Below the pieces are notes generated by a model that worked only from the letters and a program-made list of their open reading frames with translations, searched no databases and was not told where the DNA came from. 64,000 bases of DNA from Novosphingobium jiangmenense (lineage in GTDB: Bacteria > Pseudomonadota > Alphaproteobacteria > Sphingomonadales > Sphingomonadaceae), in NCBI RefSeq assembly GCF_015694345.1, contig NZ_JADQDC010000002.1:124001-188000 (forward strand), written 5' to 3'. This document shows positions 54,721 to 63,889 of the stretch, piece after piece. The position numbers and the translations under genes were made by a program. How positions within the stretch are numbered: position 1 is the stretch's first letter; every line of letters begins with the position of its first letter.

Positions 54721-55767
54721 ATCTCTTCCTCGCCCCTGCCTCCGCCGACCCTCCGTCTGGGCTTCGATGCCGAAGCGCTTGCCGCAAACTGGCGCGCGCT
54801 TGATCTTCTGTCGGGCAAGGCGGCTGCGGGCGCTGCGGTGAAGGCAGATGCCTACGGCGTGGGCGCCGCTCGGGTGGTGCCGGTGCTGGCGGCGGCGGGG
54901 TGCCGGATGTTCTTCGTTGCCCACTGGCGCGAAGTTCCCGCGCTGCTCCCGCATGTTGCGCCCGAGTCCATCGCCGTCCTGCATGGTCCGGCTTCAGCCG
55001 AGGAGGTGGCCTATGCCCGGGCGACGGGCGTGTGGCCGGTCATCAACAGCGTGGCTCAGGCGAGGGCATGGAGCGCGGGCGGGGGCGGGACGTGTCACCT
55101 GATGGTCGATACCGGGATGAATCGCCTCGGCGTTTCGCTCGAGGACCTCGGCGACCCGGCGATCGCCGCGCTCGAGATCGACATCTGCCTCAGCCACCTT
55201 GCCTCGGCAGACGAGGACGTCAGCCAGAACGAGGCGCAGCGCAGGGCGTTCGTCTCGGTGCAGGGCGCTGTGAGAGCACGGCGCTACAGCCTTGCCAACA
55301 GTGCCGGGATTGCGCTGGGTAGCGCCTATCATGCTGACCTGACCCGTCCCGGCCTTGCGCTCTATGGTGGAATTGCCCGGGCAGAGCTGGCCGGGCAGAT
55401 CCGGCAGGTCGTTCATCCAGAAGCTGTGCTGCTGCAGGTGCGCAAGCTCAAGGCTGGCGACAAGGTGGGGTACAATGCGCTCTTCACCGCCGCCGGAGAC
55501 ATGCGAGTCGGAGTGCTTTCGCTGGGCTACGCCGATGGCTACCTGCGCTGCTGGTCCGGCATCGGAAGCTTCCGGTGGCAAGGGCGCAAGGCGCCGGTCC
55601 TCGGGCGAGTCTCGATGGACCTGACCATCGTCGATCTTGGCGAAATGCCCGATTGCGGGGAAGGCGAATGGTTAACGGCAGACTACGACCTGCCGTGTGC
55701 AGCAGCGGCCAGCGGCCTTTCGCAGTATGAACTTCTGACGTTGATGGGCCAGAGATTTGGGCGCTAG
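54721..55767 (+). CDS. alr: Alanine racemase (start codon non-canonical)
   Basis: The product has 348 residues if translated from 54721. This PLP enzyme makes D-alanine for peptidoglycan. The Schiff-base lysine is in AAVKADAYGVGA (codon 54841-54843) and the second base Tyr is in KVGYNALFTA. GYADGYLRCWSG and GRVSMDLTIVDLG are conserved. The homologous N-terminus (PPPTLRLGFDAEALAANWRALDLLSG) precedes any ATG, GTG or TTG in this frame, so initiation must use a rare codon (ATC at 54721 right after the MFS stop, ATT at 54703, or CTG at 54736). A GTG at 54838 would remove the fold's first strand. Confidence 0.85.
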   Translation: MSSSPLPPPTLRLGFDAEALAANWRALDLLSGKAAAGAAVKADAYGVGAARVVPVLAAAGCRMFFVAHWREVPALLPHVAPESIAVLHGPASAEEVAYARATGVWPVINSVAQARAWSAGGGGTCHLMVDTGMNRLGVSLEDLGDPAIAALEIDICLSHLASADEDVSQNEAQRRAFVSVQGAVRARRYSLANSAGIALGSAYHADLTRPGLALYGGIARAELAGQIRQVVHPEAVLLQVRKLKAGDKVGYNALFTAAGDMRVGVLSLGYADGYLRCWSGIGSFRWQGRKAPVLGRVSMDLTIVDLGEMPDCGEGEWLTADYDLPCAAAASGLSQYELLTLMGQRFGR

Positions 55768-55798
55768 ACTGGTTTATGAACGCGGTCGTTAAGTTTTG

Positions 55799-55823
55799 TT
55801 GCGCCGCACATGCTGCACATGCT
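55799..55823. promoter_or_regulatory. TGC-rich candidate PhaR operator upstream of phaR
   Basis: TTGCGCCGCA is followed by a direct repeat GCACATGC-T-GCACATGC (55806-55822), ending 36 bases before the phaR start. PhaR of other alphaproteobacteria binds TGC/GCA-rich sequences and represses itself, so this is a plausible autoregulatory site. Confidence 0.45.
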
Positions 55824-55858
55824 AAAAGGCGAAAAGTCGCATCGGGGGGCCCATCGCC

Positions 55859-56410
55859 ATGGCCAGTGAATCTAAATCGGGCGGCACGGTTATAATCAAG
55901 AAGTACGCAAACCGTCGCCTCTACAATACCAGCACTTCCAGCTACATCACGCTCGACCATCTCGCACAGATGGTTAAGGACAATGTCGATTTTCAGGTGA
56001 TCGACGCGAAGACGGGTGCTGATCTTACGCACGCGATCCTCACGCAGATCATCATGGAAGAAGAATCGGCGGGCGAGCAGATGCTGCCCACCAACTTCCT
56101 GCGCCAGCTGATCTCGATGTACGGCAACTCGATGCAGGCGTTCCTGCCGGGCTATCTTGAAGCATCGATGGAACACTTCCGCGAGAACCAGGCCAAAATG
56201 CGCAAGGCGATCGAGGAAAGCATCGGTGCCAACCCGCTCGCCCAGATTGCCCAGCGCAACATGGAAATGTTCAAGGCCGCTGCCGCTGCCTTTGTTCCCG
56301 GCGCGGCGGCCAAGGACGAGGCTGCTCCTGCCGCCGAGACCGACGATCTCGACGGCCTGCGCAAGCAGATGGCCGAGATGCAGAAGAAGCTCGACCAGCT
56401 TTCCAAGTAA
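55859..56410 (+). CDS. phaR: PhaR, polyhydroxyalkanoate synthesis repressor
   Basis: The product has 183 residues. The N-terminal DNA-binding domain (about 10-75) reads VIIKKYANRRLYNTSTSSYITLDHLAQMVKDNVDFQVIDAKTG, near-identical in pattern to PhaR/PhbF family proteins, followed by a central PHB-accumulation domain (LTQIIMEEES...PTNFLRQLISMYG) and an Ala-rich tail with a C-terminal coiled coil (LRKQMAEMQKKLDQLSK). It senses PHB granules and represses phasin genes. No pha biosynthesis gene is in the window. Confidence 0.95.
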   Translation: MASESKSGGTVIIKKYANRRLYNTSTSSYITLDHLAQMVKDNVDFQVIDAKTGADLTHAILTQIIMEEESAGEQMLPTNFLRQLISMYGNSMQAFLPGYLEASMEHFRENQAKMRKAIEESIGANPLAQIAQRNMEMFKAAAAAFVPGAAAKDEAAPAAETDDLDGLRKQMAEMQKKLDQLSK

Positions 56411-56418
56411 GCGGATTT

Positions 56419-56460
56419 CCTTCCCGCAATGCTCCTGACGGCATTGCGGGAAGCGTTTTT
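56419..56460 (+). terminator. Terminator of phaR
   Basis: A perfect 13-bp stem CTTCCCGCAATGC / GCATTGCGGGAAG (56420-56432 with 56441-56453), an 8-base loop, then CGTTTTT. One of the strongest terminators in the window. Confidence 0.92.
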
Positions 56461-56480
56461 GCGCTTTAACGCGCAACCCC

Positions 56481-58028
56481 ATGAACAAGCCCGCAATCAA
56501 GCACGCGCTCAACGTCAAGCGCGCCGACGACTTCGCCCAGTGGTATCAGGCCGTGATTTCCGAGGCCGAGCTTGCCGAGGAATCCGGCGTGCGCGGCTGC
56601 ATGGTGATCCGCCCATGGGGATATGGCATCTGGGAACGCATCCAGAAGCTCATGGACGCCGAGATCAAGGAAGCCGGCGTCGAGAACTGCTACTTCCCGC
56701 TGTTCATCCCGCTGTCCTACTTCGCCAAGGAAGCCGAGCACGTCGAAGGCTTTGCCAAGGAAATGGCGGTTGTCACCCATCATCGCCTGATCGGCGACGG
56801 CAAGGGCGGACTGGTGCCGGACCCCGAGGCCAAGCTGGAAGAGTCGCTGGTCGTGCGTCCGACGTCCGAAACCGTGATCGGTGCGGCAATGGCGCGCTGG
56901 GTGCAGTCGTGGCGCGACCTGCCGTTGATGGTAAACCAGTGGGCCAACGTCGTGCGCTGGGAAATGCGCACGCGCATGTTCCTGCGCACCAGCGAGTTCC
57001 TCTGGCAGGAAGGCCACACCGCGCACGCTGACGAAGCGGACGCGATGAAGGAGACGCTGCGCGCGCTCGAGATGTATCGCACGTTCGCAGAAGGTCCGCT
57101 CGCCATGCCGGTGATCGCAGGCCCGAAGCCCGAGAACGAGCGCTTCCCCGGCGCGGTAGAGACCTTCTCGATCGAGGCGATGATGCAGGATGGCAAGGCG
57201 CTTCAGGCCGGCACCTCGCATTACCTTGGCACGACGTTCGCGCAGGCGGCAGGCATCCGCTATCAGGACAAGGAAGGCCAGCAGGCGCTGGCGCACACCA
57301 CCTCGTGGGGCGTCTCGACGCGCCTGATCGGTGGCGTGATCATGACGCATGGTGACGACGACGGCTTGCGCGTCCCGCCGCAGATCGCGCCGCAGCAGAT
57401 CGTGATCCTGCCCATGTTGCGCGACAACGATGGTGACGAGGCGCTGCTCGCCTATTGCGAGGATATCCGCAAGGCGCTGGCCAAGCAGAGCGCTTTCGGT
57501 GAACGCGTGCGCGTGCTGCTCGACAAGCGTCCGGGCAAGGCCACGCAGAAGCGCTGGGCGTGGGTCAAGCGCGGCGTGCCGCTGATCCTCGAGATTGGCG
57601 GGCGCGATGCCGAAGGTGGCATGGTTTCGGCGCTGCGCCGTGACCAGCTGTGGCGCGAGGACGCCAAGCCCAACTTCGTCGGGCAGGCCAAGGACGACTT
57701 CATCGCTTCGGCTGCAGCGGAACTCGAGGCGATCCAGACCTCGCTCTATGAGGAGGCCCGCGAGCGCCGGGATGCGCAGATCGTCCGTGACGTGACCGAT
57801 CTCGATGGCCTCAAGGCATTCTTCGCCGAGGGCAACAAGTACCCCGGCTGGGTCGAGATGGGCTGGAGCAAGCCTACCGGCGAGGCCTTGGACAAGGTGG
57901 TCGAGCAGTTGAAGGCGCTGAAACTCACGATCCGCAACACACCGCTGGATGCAGGCAAGCCGGATGGCACCTGCCCATTCACGGGCGAGCCGGCGGTCGA
58001 GAAGATCCTGATCGCGCGGGCATATTGA
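56481..58028 (+). CDS. proS: Prolyl-tRNA synthetase, archaeal/eukaryotic-like type
   Basis: The product has 515 residues. Class II motifs: WGYGIWERIQKLMDAEIKEAGVENCYFP (motif 1), VVRWEMRTRMFLRTSEFLWQEGHTAHA (motif 2), and TTSWGVSTRLIGGVIMTHGDDDGLRVPPQIAP (motif 3). There is no bacterial editing insertion between motifs 2 and 3. The chain has a C-terminal zinc-domain-like extension (FFAEGNKYPGWVEMGW...GTCPFTGEPA) and ends in Tyr (IARAY). These features define the archaeal/eukaryotic form also found in Thermus, rather than the short alphaproteobacterial type. Confidence 0.95.
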   Translation: MNKPAIKHALNVKRADDFAQWYQAVISEAELAEESGVRGCMVIRPWGYGIWERIQKLMDAEIKEAGVENCYFPLFIPLSYFAKEAEHVEGFAKEMAVVTHHRLIGDGKGGLVPDPEAKLEESLVVRPTSETVIGAAMARWVQSWRDLPLMVNQWANVVRWEMRTRMFLRTSEFLWQEGHTAHADEADAMKETLRALEMYRTFAEGPLAMPVIAGPKPENERFPGAVETFSIEAMMQDGKALQAGTSHYLGTTFAQAAGIRYQDKEGQQALAHTTSWGVSTRLIGGVIMTHGDDDGLRVPPQIAPQQIVILPMLRDNDGDEALLAYCEDIRKALAKQSAFGERVRVLLDKRPGKATQKRWAWVKRGVPLILEIGGRDAEGGMVSALRRDQLWREDAKPNFVGQAKDDFIASAAAELEAIQTSLYEEARERRDAQIVRDVTDLDGLKAFFAEGNKYPGWVEMGWSKPTGEALDKVVEQLKALKLTIRNTPLDAGKPDGTCPFTGEPAVEKILIARAY

Positions 58029-58030
58029 GC

Positions 58031-58223
58031 TAGGGTCAGGACCTATTACTCACGCCTTCGAGGCGCCGGAATGGCGAACATATCGGGCGGAAATGCGCGC
58101 CGGGAAGGCTCGTTGCCTTTCCAAGCGGATTTCCGTTCGAGATGGAAGCCATTCCGGCGTCCCTTCGGGATTTGACCAAAATGGCCCAAACCTCGAAGGC
58201 GTGAGTAATAGGTCCTGACCCTA
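58031..58223. repeat. 193-bp element with 33-bp perfect terminal inverted repeats (MITE/REP-like)
   Basis: The left arm 58031-58063 and the right arm 58191-58223 are exact reverse complements over 33 bases, starting TAGGGTCAGGACC. Inner inverted pairs add to it: 58064-58075 with 58148-58159 (CGCCGGAATGGC), and CGGAAAT with ATTTCCG. No open frame of note lies inside and no clear target-site duplication is seen. It looks like a non-autonomous mobile element or a REP-type palindromic unit. Its mobiliser is not in the window. Confidence 0.8.
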
Positions 58224-58224
58224 A

Positions 58225-58253
58225 GGGGGTGGCGGGAAACTGCCACCCTTTTT
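58225..58253 (+). terminator. Original proS terminator, displaced
   Basis: GGGTGGC / GCCACCC with an 8-base loop and TTTTT, beginning 2 bases after the inverted-repeat element and about 195 bases after the proS stop. Confidence 0.85.
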
Positions 58254-58300
58254 GACAGGAGCCCTTGGCGCGGGCTTCGTGGACGCTAGTCTCTGCGGTT

Positions 58301-59620
58301 ATGAGACAAGCGCTGTTCCTGATCCCGCTCGTGGCCTCTACTGCGGCTGTTGCTGCGCCTGAGAATGCCATTTCCGAGGCCCGGCTTCGTGCCGACGTTG
58401 AAAAGCTTGTCAGCTTCGGTACCCGCCATACGCTCTCTTCGCAGACCGACCCGAAGCGGGGGATCGGCGCGGCGCGGAAATGGGCGGAGGCGGAGTTTCG
58501 CAAGACGGGGGCTGCTTGCGGCGGTTGCCTTGAGATCGTGCTGCCGGAGACGGTGGTGAGCGGCGATCGGGTGCCTTTGCCGACGCGGCTCGTCGACGTG
58601 GTCGCCATCCAGCGCGGGACCGAACGACCGAACGAGGTCGTCATCGTGCAGGGGCATATCGACAGCCGCGTGTCCGATGTTCTCGACGCGGTGAAGGACG
58701 CGCCGGGAGCGAACGACGACGGTTCGGGCACGGCACTGGTGCTGGAAGCGGCGCGGGTGCTTTCGAAGGAGAAGTTCGCGGGCACGATCGTCTATGCCGC
58801 GCTTTCCGGTGAAGAACAGGGGCTTTTGGGCGGCAAGTTGCTCGCCGACTATGCCACACAGCAGGGCTGGACCGTGAAGGCCGTGCTCAACAACGATATC
58901 GTCGGGGGCTCGCGCGGGTCGGACGGCTACAAGGACGATGCGCACGTTCGCGTCCTCTCCGAAGGGCCGCGTGCCGATGCGACCGATGCCCTGCGCGCGC
59001 AGATGCGGCGCTATGGCGGGGAAAATGACAGTCCATCGCGCAATATCTCGCGCTGGGTTGCCAAGCTGGCGGAGAAGGATGGCGCGGGGCTTGCCGTGCG
59101 GCAGATCTGGCGGGCGGACCGGCTCGGCCGGGGCGGGGACCAGTTGCCGTTCTCGGACAAGGGCTATCCCGCGATCCGCTTCACCGTGGCGGTAGAGGAC
59201 TATGAGCATCAGCATCAGGACCTGCGAACCGAGGGCGGCGTGAAGTTCGGCGATACGGTGGACGAGATGGACTTTCCCTATCTCGCCAAGGTGACGCGAC
59301 TGAACGTGCGTGCTTTGGCCAGGCTGGCACGGACGCCGATGCCGCCTGCGCCGGTGGTCAAAGGCGCGGTGCAACCGAGCACGGATGTGGAATGGCAGGC
59401 GGTGCCGGGGGCGACGCGCTATGTCCTGTGGCAACGCCGTACCGATGCGCCGATGTGGGAGACACGGCTGCTTGAAACCGATGAGACCAAAGCCAGCCTG
59501 CCGGGCGTTCGCGCCGACGACTGGCTGTTCGGCGTAAGTGCGGTGGCGGCCGATGGCAGTGAAAGCCCGATCGCCTCGGCTGTTCCGGGCGGTCAGTTCG
59601 GCCCGCTTCCCAAGTCTTAA
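58301..59620 (+). CDS. M28-family zinc aminopeptidase, exported
   Basis: The product has 439 residues from the ATG at 58301, beginning with the signal peptide MRQALFLIPLVASTAAVAA. The two-zinc site is visible: GHIDSR (normally GHxDS/T), PGANDDGSGT (bridging Asp), SGEEQGLLG (catalytic Glu pair), NNDIVG (Asp), and a late His (EDYEHQHQD). A small C-terminal fibronectin-III-like module follows (about 355-430, VEWQAVPGATRYVLWQRR). It acts in the periplasm or outside on peptides. Substrate specificity unknown. Confidence 0.93.
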   Translation: MRQALFLIPLVASTAAVAAPENAISEARLRADVEKLVSFGTRHTLSSQTDPKRGIGAARKWAEAEFRKTGAACGGCLEIVLPETVVSGDRVPLPTRLVDVVAIQRGTERPNEVVIVQGHIDSRVSDVLDAVKDAPGANDDGSGTALVLEAARVLSKEKFAGTIVYAALSGEEQGLLGGKLLADYATQQGWTVKAVLNNDIVGGSRGSDGYKDDAHVRVLSEGPRADATDALRAQMRRYGGENDSPSRNISRWVAKLAEKDGAGLAVRQIWRADRLGRGGDQLPFSDKGYPAIRFTVAVEDYEHQHQDLRTEGGVKFGDTVDEMDFPYLAKVTRLNVRALARLARTPMPPAPVVKGAVQPSTDVEWQAVPGATRYVLWQRRTDAPMWETRLLETDETKASLPGVRADDWLFGVSAVAADGSESPIASAVPGGQFGPLPKS

Positions 59621-59650
59621 CCGCTTGCCATCCGGGGGCATAGCGACCAC

Positions 59651-61945
59651 ATGCCGCCAATGGCCAAGAACAAGTTTCCGCAAGGGCTCCCGACGCGCCA
59701 GCAGGTGCTCGATTTCATTGCTCAGTCTGACGAGCCTGCGGGCAAGCGCGAGATTGCCAAGGCTTTCGGCCTGAAGGGCACCGAGAAGATCGCGCTCAAG
59801 GCGCTGCTCAGGGACATGGCCGAGGAAGGCCTGATCGACGGCAACCGCAGCGCGTTCCACGCCATGGGCGGCGTGCCCAAGGTGACGGTGCTGCGCATTG
59901 TCGAGATCGACGAAGGCGAGCCGGTGGCGATTCCGGATAGCTGGCATCCGGAAGACGCCAGTCCGCCGCCGCGCCTGCGCGTGGTTGAGCCGCGCGGCAA
60001 GGCAAGGGAGCGCGGCCCGGCGCTGCGGGTGGGTGATCGCATTCTGGCGCGCACCGAGGAAGCGGGGAAGGGCTGGCTCGCCCATCCGATGAAGAAGCTC
60101 CAGGGCGGCGAAGAGCAGCTGATGGGCGTTGTCGAACTGGACGGCGCGGGCAAGGGCTGGCTGGCGCCGGTCGACAAGCGCGTGCGCAATGCCGTGCCGA
60201 TCTCCGATCTTGGTGGCGCCGAGGTGGGTCAACTGGTGCTGGCCGAGCCGGCAGGCCGTTCGCCGCGCTCGGGCATGAAGGTTGTGGCGGTGCTGGGCGA
60301 TCCCCTCGCACCACGCGCGTTCAGCCTGATCGCGATCCACAAGCATGGCATTCCCTTCGTCTTCCCCGATGCCGCGATCCGCGAGGCCGAGGAAGCAGCA
60401 AAGCTGCCGCTCAGCGAAGACAAGCGCGAGGACCTGCGGCACCTGCCCATCGTCGCGATCGACCCGGCCGATGCGCGCGATCACGACGATGCGATCTGGG
60501 CCGAGCCCGACGGGCAGGGCGGGTTCAATGCGGTCGTCGCGATTGCCGATGTCAGCTTCTACGTGCGTCCCGGCGGGCAGACCGACCGGGAGGCGCGCAA
60601 GCGCGGCAATTCGGTCTATTTCCCTGACCGCGTCGTACCGATGTTGCCGGAGGTGCTGTCGGCAGATGTCTGTTCGCTGAAATCGGGTGCGGACCGTGCG
60701 GCGATGGCCTGCCACATGTCGATCGACAGCGAGGGGCGGATCAAGGACTGGCGCTTTACCCGCGCGATCGTGCGGATCGCCGAAGTCATCGCTTACGAGG
60801 AGGCGCAGCGGCGCATCGATTCAGGCGAAGCCGAGGCGCACCTCGTCAACCTGTGGGACGCCTGGCGCTTGCTGGAGAAGGCGCGGAACGCACGTGATCC
60901 GCTGAACCTAGAACTGCCCGAGCGCCGGGTGGTGCTGGACGAGCAAGGCAAGATTGCCGAGATCGCCATCCGTGAGCGGCTCGATGCGCACCGCGTGGTC
61001 GAGGACTTCATGATTGCGGCGAACGTTGCTGCGGCCAAGGCGCTCGAGGCCAAGGTTGCTCCGGTGGTCTATCGTATCCACGAACCGCCGAGCCGCGAGA
61101 AGCTGGTGGCGCTGAAGGACTATCTGGCGACGTTTGATCGGAAGCTGTCGCTGGGGCAGGTGATCACGCCTTCGCTGTTCAACCGCATGCTCAAGGACAT
61201 CGCCGACGAGGCGGAAAAGGCGCTGATCATGGAGGCGGTGCTGCGCAGCCAGACGCAGGCCTATTACGGGCCGCGCAATGCCGGGCACTTCGGATTGTCG
61301 CTGGGGTCCTATGCCCACTTCACTTCGCCGATTCGCCGCTATTCGGACTTGCTGGTCCATCGCGCGCTGGTCGATGCCTACGGGCTGGAGCAGCCGCGGC
61401 CCAAGGCCGATCTGCCGCCGACGTCAGGCCTGTCGGATCGCGACCGCGGCGATCTGGCGCGGGTTTCCGAAGCCATCAGCAATGCCGAGCGCCGCGCGAT
61501 GGACGCCGAGCGCGATACCATCGACCGCTATGTTGCGGCGTGGCTCTCGGGCAAGGTCGGCGAGGTGTTCGACACGCGCATCACCGGCGTGCAGAAGTTC
61601 GGCCTCTTCGCCACGATCATCGGGCTGGGCGGGGACGGGCTGGTGCCTGTGTCCACGCTTGGGGCCGAACGCTTCAACTACGATGAGAAGGCGCAGCGCC
61701 TTATCGGGGAGCTGAGCGGCGAGGAATTCGCCATGGGCCAGATCCTCAAGCTGCGGCTGGCCGAGGCCAATCCGCTGACCGGGGCGCTCAAGTTCGAGCC
61801 GGTGGATGTGGCCGAGGGCGTGCAGCGGATCGAGCGGCGCGGCGGCAAGATGGAGCACAAGCCCAGGCGGCAGGGCAACTACATTGCGGGCAAGCGCGGG
61901 CGGCCTTCCAACATCCGCCATCAGGGCAAGGGCAAGCGCAAGTGA
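59651..61945 (+). CDS. rnr: Ribonuclease R
   Basis: The product has 764 residues. This 3'-5' exoribonuclease degrades structured RNA. It has an N-terminal helix-turn-helix-like domain (GKREIAKAFGLKGTEKIALKALLRDMAEEGLI), cold-shock domains, the RNB catalytic domain with IDPADARDHDDAIWAEPD (metal-binding Asp residues) and GLSLGSYAHFTSPIRRYSDLLVHR, then an S1 domain (GEVFDTRITGVQKFGLFATI) and a Lys/Arg-rich tail (KPRRQGNYIAGKRGRPSN). It starts 30 bases after the M28 peptidase. Confidence 0.96.
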   Translation: MPPMAKNKFPQGLPTRQQVLDFIAQSDEPAGKREIAKAFGLKGTEKIALKALLRDMAEEGLIDGNRSAFHAMGGVPKVTVLRIVEIDEGEPVAIPDSWHPEDASPPPRLRVVEPRGKARERGPALRVGDRILARTEEAGKGWLAHPMKKLQGGEEQLMGVVELDGAGKGWLAPVDKRVRNAVPISDLGGAEVGQLVLAEPAGRSPRSGMKVVAVLGDPLAPRAFSLIAIHKHGIPFVFPDAAIREAEEAAKLPLSEDKREDLRHLPIVAIDPADARDHDDAIWAEPDGQGGFNAVVAIADVSFYVRPGGQTDREARKRGNSVYFPDRVVPMLPEVLSADVCSLKSGADRAAMACHMSIDSEGRIKDWRFTRAIVRIAEVIAYEEAQRRIDSGEAEAHLVNLWDAWRLLEKARNARDPLNLELPERRVVLDEQGKIAEIAIRERLDAHRVVEDFMIAANVAAAKALEAKVAPVVYRIHEPPSREKLVALKDYLATFDRKLSLGQVITPSLFNRMLKDIADEAEKALIMEAVLRSQTQAYYGPRNAGHFGLSLGSYAHFTSPIRRYSDLLVHRALVDAYGLEQPRPKADLPPTSGLSDRDRGDLARVSEAISNAERRAMDAERDTIDRYVAAWLSGKVGEVFDTRITGVQKFGLFATIIGLGGDGLVPVSTLGAERFNYDEKAQRLIGELSGEEFAMGQILKLRLAEANPLTGALKFEPVDVAEGVQRIERRGGKMEHKPRRQGNYIAGKRGRPSNIRHQGKGKRK

Positions 61946-62404
61946 TCAGCTGAAGCGGTCGATCTTCTCGTCGGAGATCGCGCCCGGCACGATCATCAGC
62001 GGGCAGGGGAGCTGCCCTGCGGTTCCGGCGAAGTGAGTTACCAGCGGGCCGGGATTGCTGCCCCCGGCTGCGCCCAGAACCAGCGCCGAAACCTCCGGGT
62101 GCTCGCCCAGGTATTCACGCACCACCTTGGGCCCGTCACCCATGCGCACCGAGATCTGGGGAGCGAGGCCGGATTCGCTGGCGAGGCTGCCCGCCGCGGT
62201 CATCGCCAGAACCTCGGCCCGGTCGCGCGCCTCTTCCTCGATCGTCGCCTGCACGCCGCCGAAGGCGACGAACTGCTGTTGCGGGACAAGGGCGAGGATG
62301 TGGACCGCGCCGTCGGTGCGAACCGCGCGCCTCGCGGCAAAGCGCAATGCGCCCTTGGCCTCGTCGGTCTCGTCCATGATGACCAGGTAGATGCGCTGCG
62401 ACAT
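61946..62404 (-). CDS. Universal stress protein UspA family
   Basis: The product has 152 residues. [23 protein letters not shown] begins the alpha/beta fold, and [37 protein letters not shown] is the ATP-binding-type loop, here [12 protein letters not shown] in place of the usual G2xG9xG(S/T). Convergent with rnr: the coding regions abut. Divergent from the PDH E2 gene. Role: stress adaptation, not further specified. Confidence 0.9.
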   Translation of the reverse strand: MSQRIYLVIMDETDEAKGALRFAARRAVRTDGAVHILALVPQQQFVAFGGVQATIEEEARDRAEVLAMTAAGSLASESGLAPQISVRMGDGPKVVREYLGEHPEVSALVLGAAGGSNPGPLVTHFAGTAGQLPCPLMIVPGAISDEKIDRFS

Positions 62405-62575
62405 GGCGGTTCGTCCTCTCGTCCCTCACGTATCGGCAAATTCGTATGCGGCGCAAGCGGCAAGCCACTTGACCCGACGCGCCAGACTGGTGAAATGGGC
62501 CTGACAAAAGATGCAGGGGTGGTTTCCGCTACGACCCCTTTGCTTTCTTGCCATCAGGACACGGAAAACACGCCC

Positions 62576-63853
62576 ATGCCCATCGCCATCAAGATGCCCG
62601 CTCTCTCGCCGACAATGGAAGAGGGGACGCTCTCCAAGTGGCTGGTGAAGGTGGGCGACAAGGTTTCCTCGGGCGACATCATGGCCGAGATCGAGACCGA
62701 CAAGGCGACAATGGAATTCGAAGCCGTGGACGAAGGCACGATCGTCTCGATCGACGTGGCCGAGGGTTCGGAGGGCGTGAAGGTCGGCACCGTGATCGCG
62801 ATGATCGCCGGTGAAGATGAAGACGCCAGCGCGCCCGCTCCTGCAGCCAAGGCGGCAGAGCCTGCTCCTGCGCCGAAGGCGGCACCAGCGCCGGCAGCGG
62901 CGCCCACTCCCGCGCCGGTCGCCGCAGCAGCGCCCGCTCCCAAGGGTGATCGCGTGATCGCCAGCCCGCTCGCCAAGCGCATTGCTGCCGACAAGGGCAT
63001 CGATCTTGCCGGTGTGGCCGGTTCCGGTCCGAACGGCCGCATTGTGCGGGCCGACGTTGAGGGTGCGAAGCCCGCCGCTGCCGCAGCCGTGGCTTCGGCT
63101 CCTGCCGCTGCAGCCCCTGCACCAGCCGCCGCTCCTGCACCGGTTGCGGTTCCCGACTTCGGCATCCCGTACGAAGCCACCAAGCTCAACAATGTGCGCA
63201 AGACCATCGCCCGCCGCCTGACCGAGGCGAAGCAGACGATCCCGCACATCTACCTGACGGTCGACATCCAGCTCGATGCCCTGCTCAAGCTGCGCGGCCA
63301 GCTCAACAAGGCGCTCGAGGCGCAGGGCGTGAAGCTTTCGGTCAATGACCTGATCATCAAGGCGCTGGCCAAGGCGCTGGTGCAGGTGCCCAAGTGCAAC
63401 GTCAGCTTCGCGGGCGACGAACTGCGCAGCTTCAAGCGTGCCGATATCTCGGTCGCCGTTGCGGCGCCTTCGGGCCTGATCACGCCGATCATCGTCGACG
63501 CCGGCAACAAGTCGGTCTCGGCCATCGCCACGGAGATGAAGGCACTGGCGAACAAGGCTCGCGAAGGCAAGCTGCAGCCGCACGAGTATCAGGGCGGCAC
63601 GGCCTCGCTTTCCAACCTCGGCATGTTCGGGATCAAGAGCTTCGATGCCGTGATCAACCCGCCGCAAGCGATGATCATGGCGGTCGGTGCGGGCGAGCAG
63701 CGCCCCTATGTGATCGATGGTGCGCTTGGCATCGCCACGGTCATGTCGGCCACCGGCAGCTTCGACCACCGTGCCATCGATGGCGCCGACGGTGCCGAAC
63801 TGATGCAGGCGTTCAAGAACCTCATCGAGAACCCGCTGGGTCTGGTCGCCTGA
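62576..63853 (+). CDS. pdhC: Pyruvate dehydrogenase E2 (dihydrolipoamide acetyltransferase)
   Basis: The product has 425 residues from the ATG at 62576. It has one lipoyl domain (1-80) with Lys43 in [12 protein letters not shown], a long Ala/Pro linker, an E1/E3-binding domain (about 122-160, [36 protein letters not shown]), a second Ala/Pro linker, and a catalytic domain ending [19 protein letters not shown]. Compared with the bkd E2 in this window, the [15 protein letters not shown] lipoyl site and the GSGPNGRI motif are the PDH type. E1 and E3 are not adjacent. The in-frame upstream region is antisense to the UspA gene and not coding. Confidence 0.96.
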   Translation: MPIAIKMPALSPTMEEGTLSKWLVKVGDKVSSGDIMAEIETDKATMEFEAVDEGTIVSIDVAEGSEGVKVGTVIAMIAGEDEDASAPAPAAKAAEPAPAPKAAPAPAAAPTPAPVAAAAPAPKGDRVIASPLAKRIAADKGIDLAGVAGSGPNGRIVRADVEGAKPAAAAAVASAPAAAAPAPAAAPAPVAVPDFGIPYEATKLNNVRKTIARRLTEAKQTIPHIYLTVDIQLDALLKLRGQLNKALEAQGVKLSVNDLIIKALAKALVQVPKCNVSFAGDELRSFKRADISVAVAAPSGLITPIIVDAGNKSVSAIATEMKALANKAREGKLQPHEYQGGTASLSNLGMFGIKSFDAVINPPQAMIMAVGAGEQRPYVIDGALGIATVMSATGSFDHRAIDGADGAELMQAFKNLIENPLGLVA

Positions 63854-63889
63854 TCAAGACCGCCTGAAACAAGTCGCAGGGGTGCAACG

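Noticed and set aside
58286..60715. 809-codon open frame antisense to the M28 peptidase and rnr
   Set aside because: Arg/His-rich shadow with no domain; both sense genes have intact motifs.
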